NCBI GenBank assembly: GCA_013151975.1
Contig: JAADHG010000128.1
Location: forward strand, 1 to 7,057
Direction: 5' to 3'
DNA from: Chlorobiota bacterium
GTDB lineage: Bacteria > Bacteroidota > Bacteroidia > Flavobacteriales > Flavobacteriaceae
DNA length: 7,057 nt
Part shown: piece by piece, positions 6,066 to 7,057 of the stretch
Layout of the letters: the number at the start of each line of letters is the position of its first letter
Position numbering within the stretch: the first letter of the stretch is position 1
Notes under the pieces: model-generated
Databases searched by the model: none
Told to the model about the DNA's origin: nothing
Seen by the model: only the letters and a program-made list of their open reading frames with translations
Made by a program: the position numbers and the translations under genes

Positions 6066-7057
6066 TTATCCATTCATCAAATTCTCAATGTCTTCAACTT
6101 CAATAGGAATATTGCGCATCAAGTTAAACGGCTCACCTTGTTCTTGGATGACCACATCATCTTCCAAACGAATGCCAAAACCTTCATCTGGTATATAAAT
6201 GCCTGGTTCTACAGTAAATACCATATTGGCTTGCATAGGTTCCGTTAAAATGCCATAATCATGGGTATCTAATCCCATATGATGCGAGGTGCCATGCATA
6301 AAATATTTTTTATAGGCTGGCCAATCTTTGTCTTCGTTTTGTACATCGGCTTTATCCAATAAGCCTAAACCCAACAATTCAGAAGTCATGAGTTTCCCAA
6401 CCTCAACATGATACTCTGCCCAATCAGTTCCGGGAACTAACAGTTTTGTCGCTTCATTTTTTACACGGTTTACCGCATTATAAACTGCTTTTTGCCGGTC
6501 GGAAAACCGACCAGAAACAGGAATAGTTCGCGTCATATCACTCGAGTAATTTGCATATTCAGCACCAACATCCATGAGTATTAAATCGCCTGCTTTACAT
6601 TGTTGGTTATTCTCTATATAATGTAACACATTAGCGTTATTCCCTGAAGCTACAATTGGTGTATAAGCGAATTTTTTTGAGCGATTTCGTAAAAATTCAT
6701 GCATAAACTCTGCTTCAATTTCATACTCCCAAACACCTGGTTTTACAAAATTTAAAATCCTACGAAAGCCTTTTTCAGTAATATCACAAGCGGTTTGAAT
6801 TAAGTCTAGTTCTATTTGGTCTTTTACAGAGCGTAACCGTTGTAAAATAGGATTGCTCTTTGCCACAGCATGTGCTGGGTATTTGTCTTTTAACCATTTG
6901 GTAAAACGATCTTCGCGTGTTTCTGTTTCAACCGAAGCTCTATAATGCTCATTTGTATTTATATATACCGTATCACATTGTGTCATAATTTCAAACAAAA
7001 TCTTTTCCATCTCACTAAGCCAATACACTGTCTTAATTCCACTGGTTTTTAATGCGG
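6066..7057 (-). CDS. pepP: Xaa-Pro aminopeptidase (aminopeptidase P, M24B), 5' end outside the window
   Basis: This metallopeptidase removes the N-terminal residue from peptides whose second residue is proline. The frame is open through the right edge: codons before the GTG at 7028-7026 read ALKTSGIKT, continuing the family N-terminal domain, so that GTG is an internal valine and the true start lies beyond the window. Counting from that valine, the creatinase/aminopeptidase fold runs from about 75 to 310. It holds all five metal ligands: D153 (MDVGAEY), D164 (SSDMTR), H249 (HGTSHHMGLD), E274 (VEPGIY) and E289 (RLEDD). The conserved H136 (LHYIEN) and H256 (DTHD) correspond to His243 and His361 of the E. 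coli enzyme. The visible part has no signal peptide region, so location is undetermined. At least 330 of the usual 430 or so residues are present. Nothing suggests inactivation. Confidence 0.95.
   Translation of the reverse strand, partial: ALKTSGIKTVYWLSEMEKILFEIMTQCDTVYINTNEHYRASVETETREDRFTKWLKDKYPAHAVAKSNPILQRLRSVKDQIELDLIQTACDITEKGFRRILNFVKPGVWEYEIEAEFMHEFLRNRSKKFAYTPIVASGNNANVLHYIENNQQCKAGDLILMDVGAEYANYSSDMTRTIPVSGRFSDRQKAVYNAVNRVKNEATKLLVPGTDWAEYHVEVGKLMTSELLGLGLLDKADVQNEDKDWPAYKKYFMHGTSHHMGLDTHDYGILTEPMQANMVFTVEPGIYIPDEGFGIRLEDDVVIQEQGEPFNLMRNIPIEVEDIENLMNG

Noticed and set aside
7026..7028. GTG as the start codon of the aminopeptidase P gene
   Set aside because: The frame stays open to the window edge, and the upstream codons (ALKTSGIKT) continue the family's N-terminal domain, so this is an internal valine.
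1..7057. Defence system, CRISPR array, phage or transposase genes
   Set aside because: Every substantial open frame is explained by metabolic, transport or envelope families. There are no regularly spaced repeats and no recombinase or nuclease motifs. The only hint of mobility is the inverted-repeat pair around the lipoprotein gene.

Overview
This AT-rich window looks like chromosomal DNA from a member of the Flavobacteriaceae (Bacteroidota). The grounds are the base composition, two upstream regions that fit the Bacteroidota promoter pattern (TTTG, then about 19-21 bp, then TAnnTTTG), the absence of Shine-Dalgarno sequences before the starts, and protein types common in that group: Sec-exported M16 peptidase pairs, small lipoproteins and a DUF4199-like membrane protein. 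It reads mostly as ordinary core genome, with a few unusual protein architectures and one possible small insertion.

Layout from left to right. At 1-344 (minus) is the 5' part of a small membrane protein that runs off the left edge. A divergent 152-bp intergenic region (345-496) carries a good promoter for a two-gene plus-strand operon (497-3908) encoding two exported M16-family proteins. The first has the zinc motif HxxEH. The second has lost it but keeps the Arg/Tyr pair of the C-terminal M16 half, and it carries an additional C-terminal domain of about 210 residues. They are best read as the catalytic and substrate-binding subunits of one periplasmic or cell-envelope metallopeptidase. A hairpin terminator at 3933-3961 closes the operon and abuts the stop codon of a convergent DMT/EamA-family permease gene (3960-4841, minus).

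Divergent from the permease, with its own promoter, is a lipoprotein gene (4920-5429, plus) combining one heavy-metal-associated (HMA) domain, with an atypical CxxxC metal loop, and a cysteine-rich tail. It is probably a copper or other soft-metal binding envelope protein. Next, on the minus strand, is an unrecognised lipoprotein gene (5490-6023) bracketed by imperfect inverted repeats, which suggests a single-gene insertion. Last is the 3' three quarters of an aminopeptidase P gene (6066-7057, minus) that enters from the right edge with all five metal ligands intact.

Functionally the region is a loose set of envelope proteolysis, transport and metal-binding genes rather than one pathway. Only the M16 pair is clearly a working unit. 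I saw no tRNA, rRNA, CRISPR array, transposase or phage gene. The items most worth a second look are the M16 subunit with its C-terminal extension, the HMA lipoprotein with its duplicated DCxxxCC tail, and the inverted-repeat-bounded lipoprotein gene.
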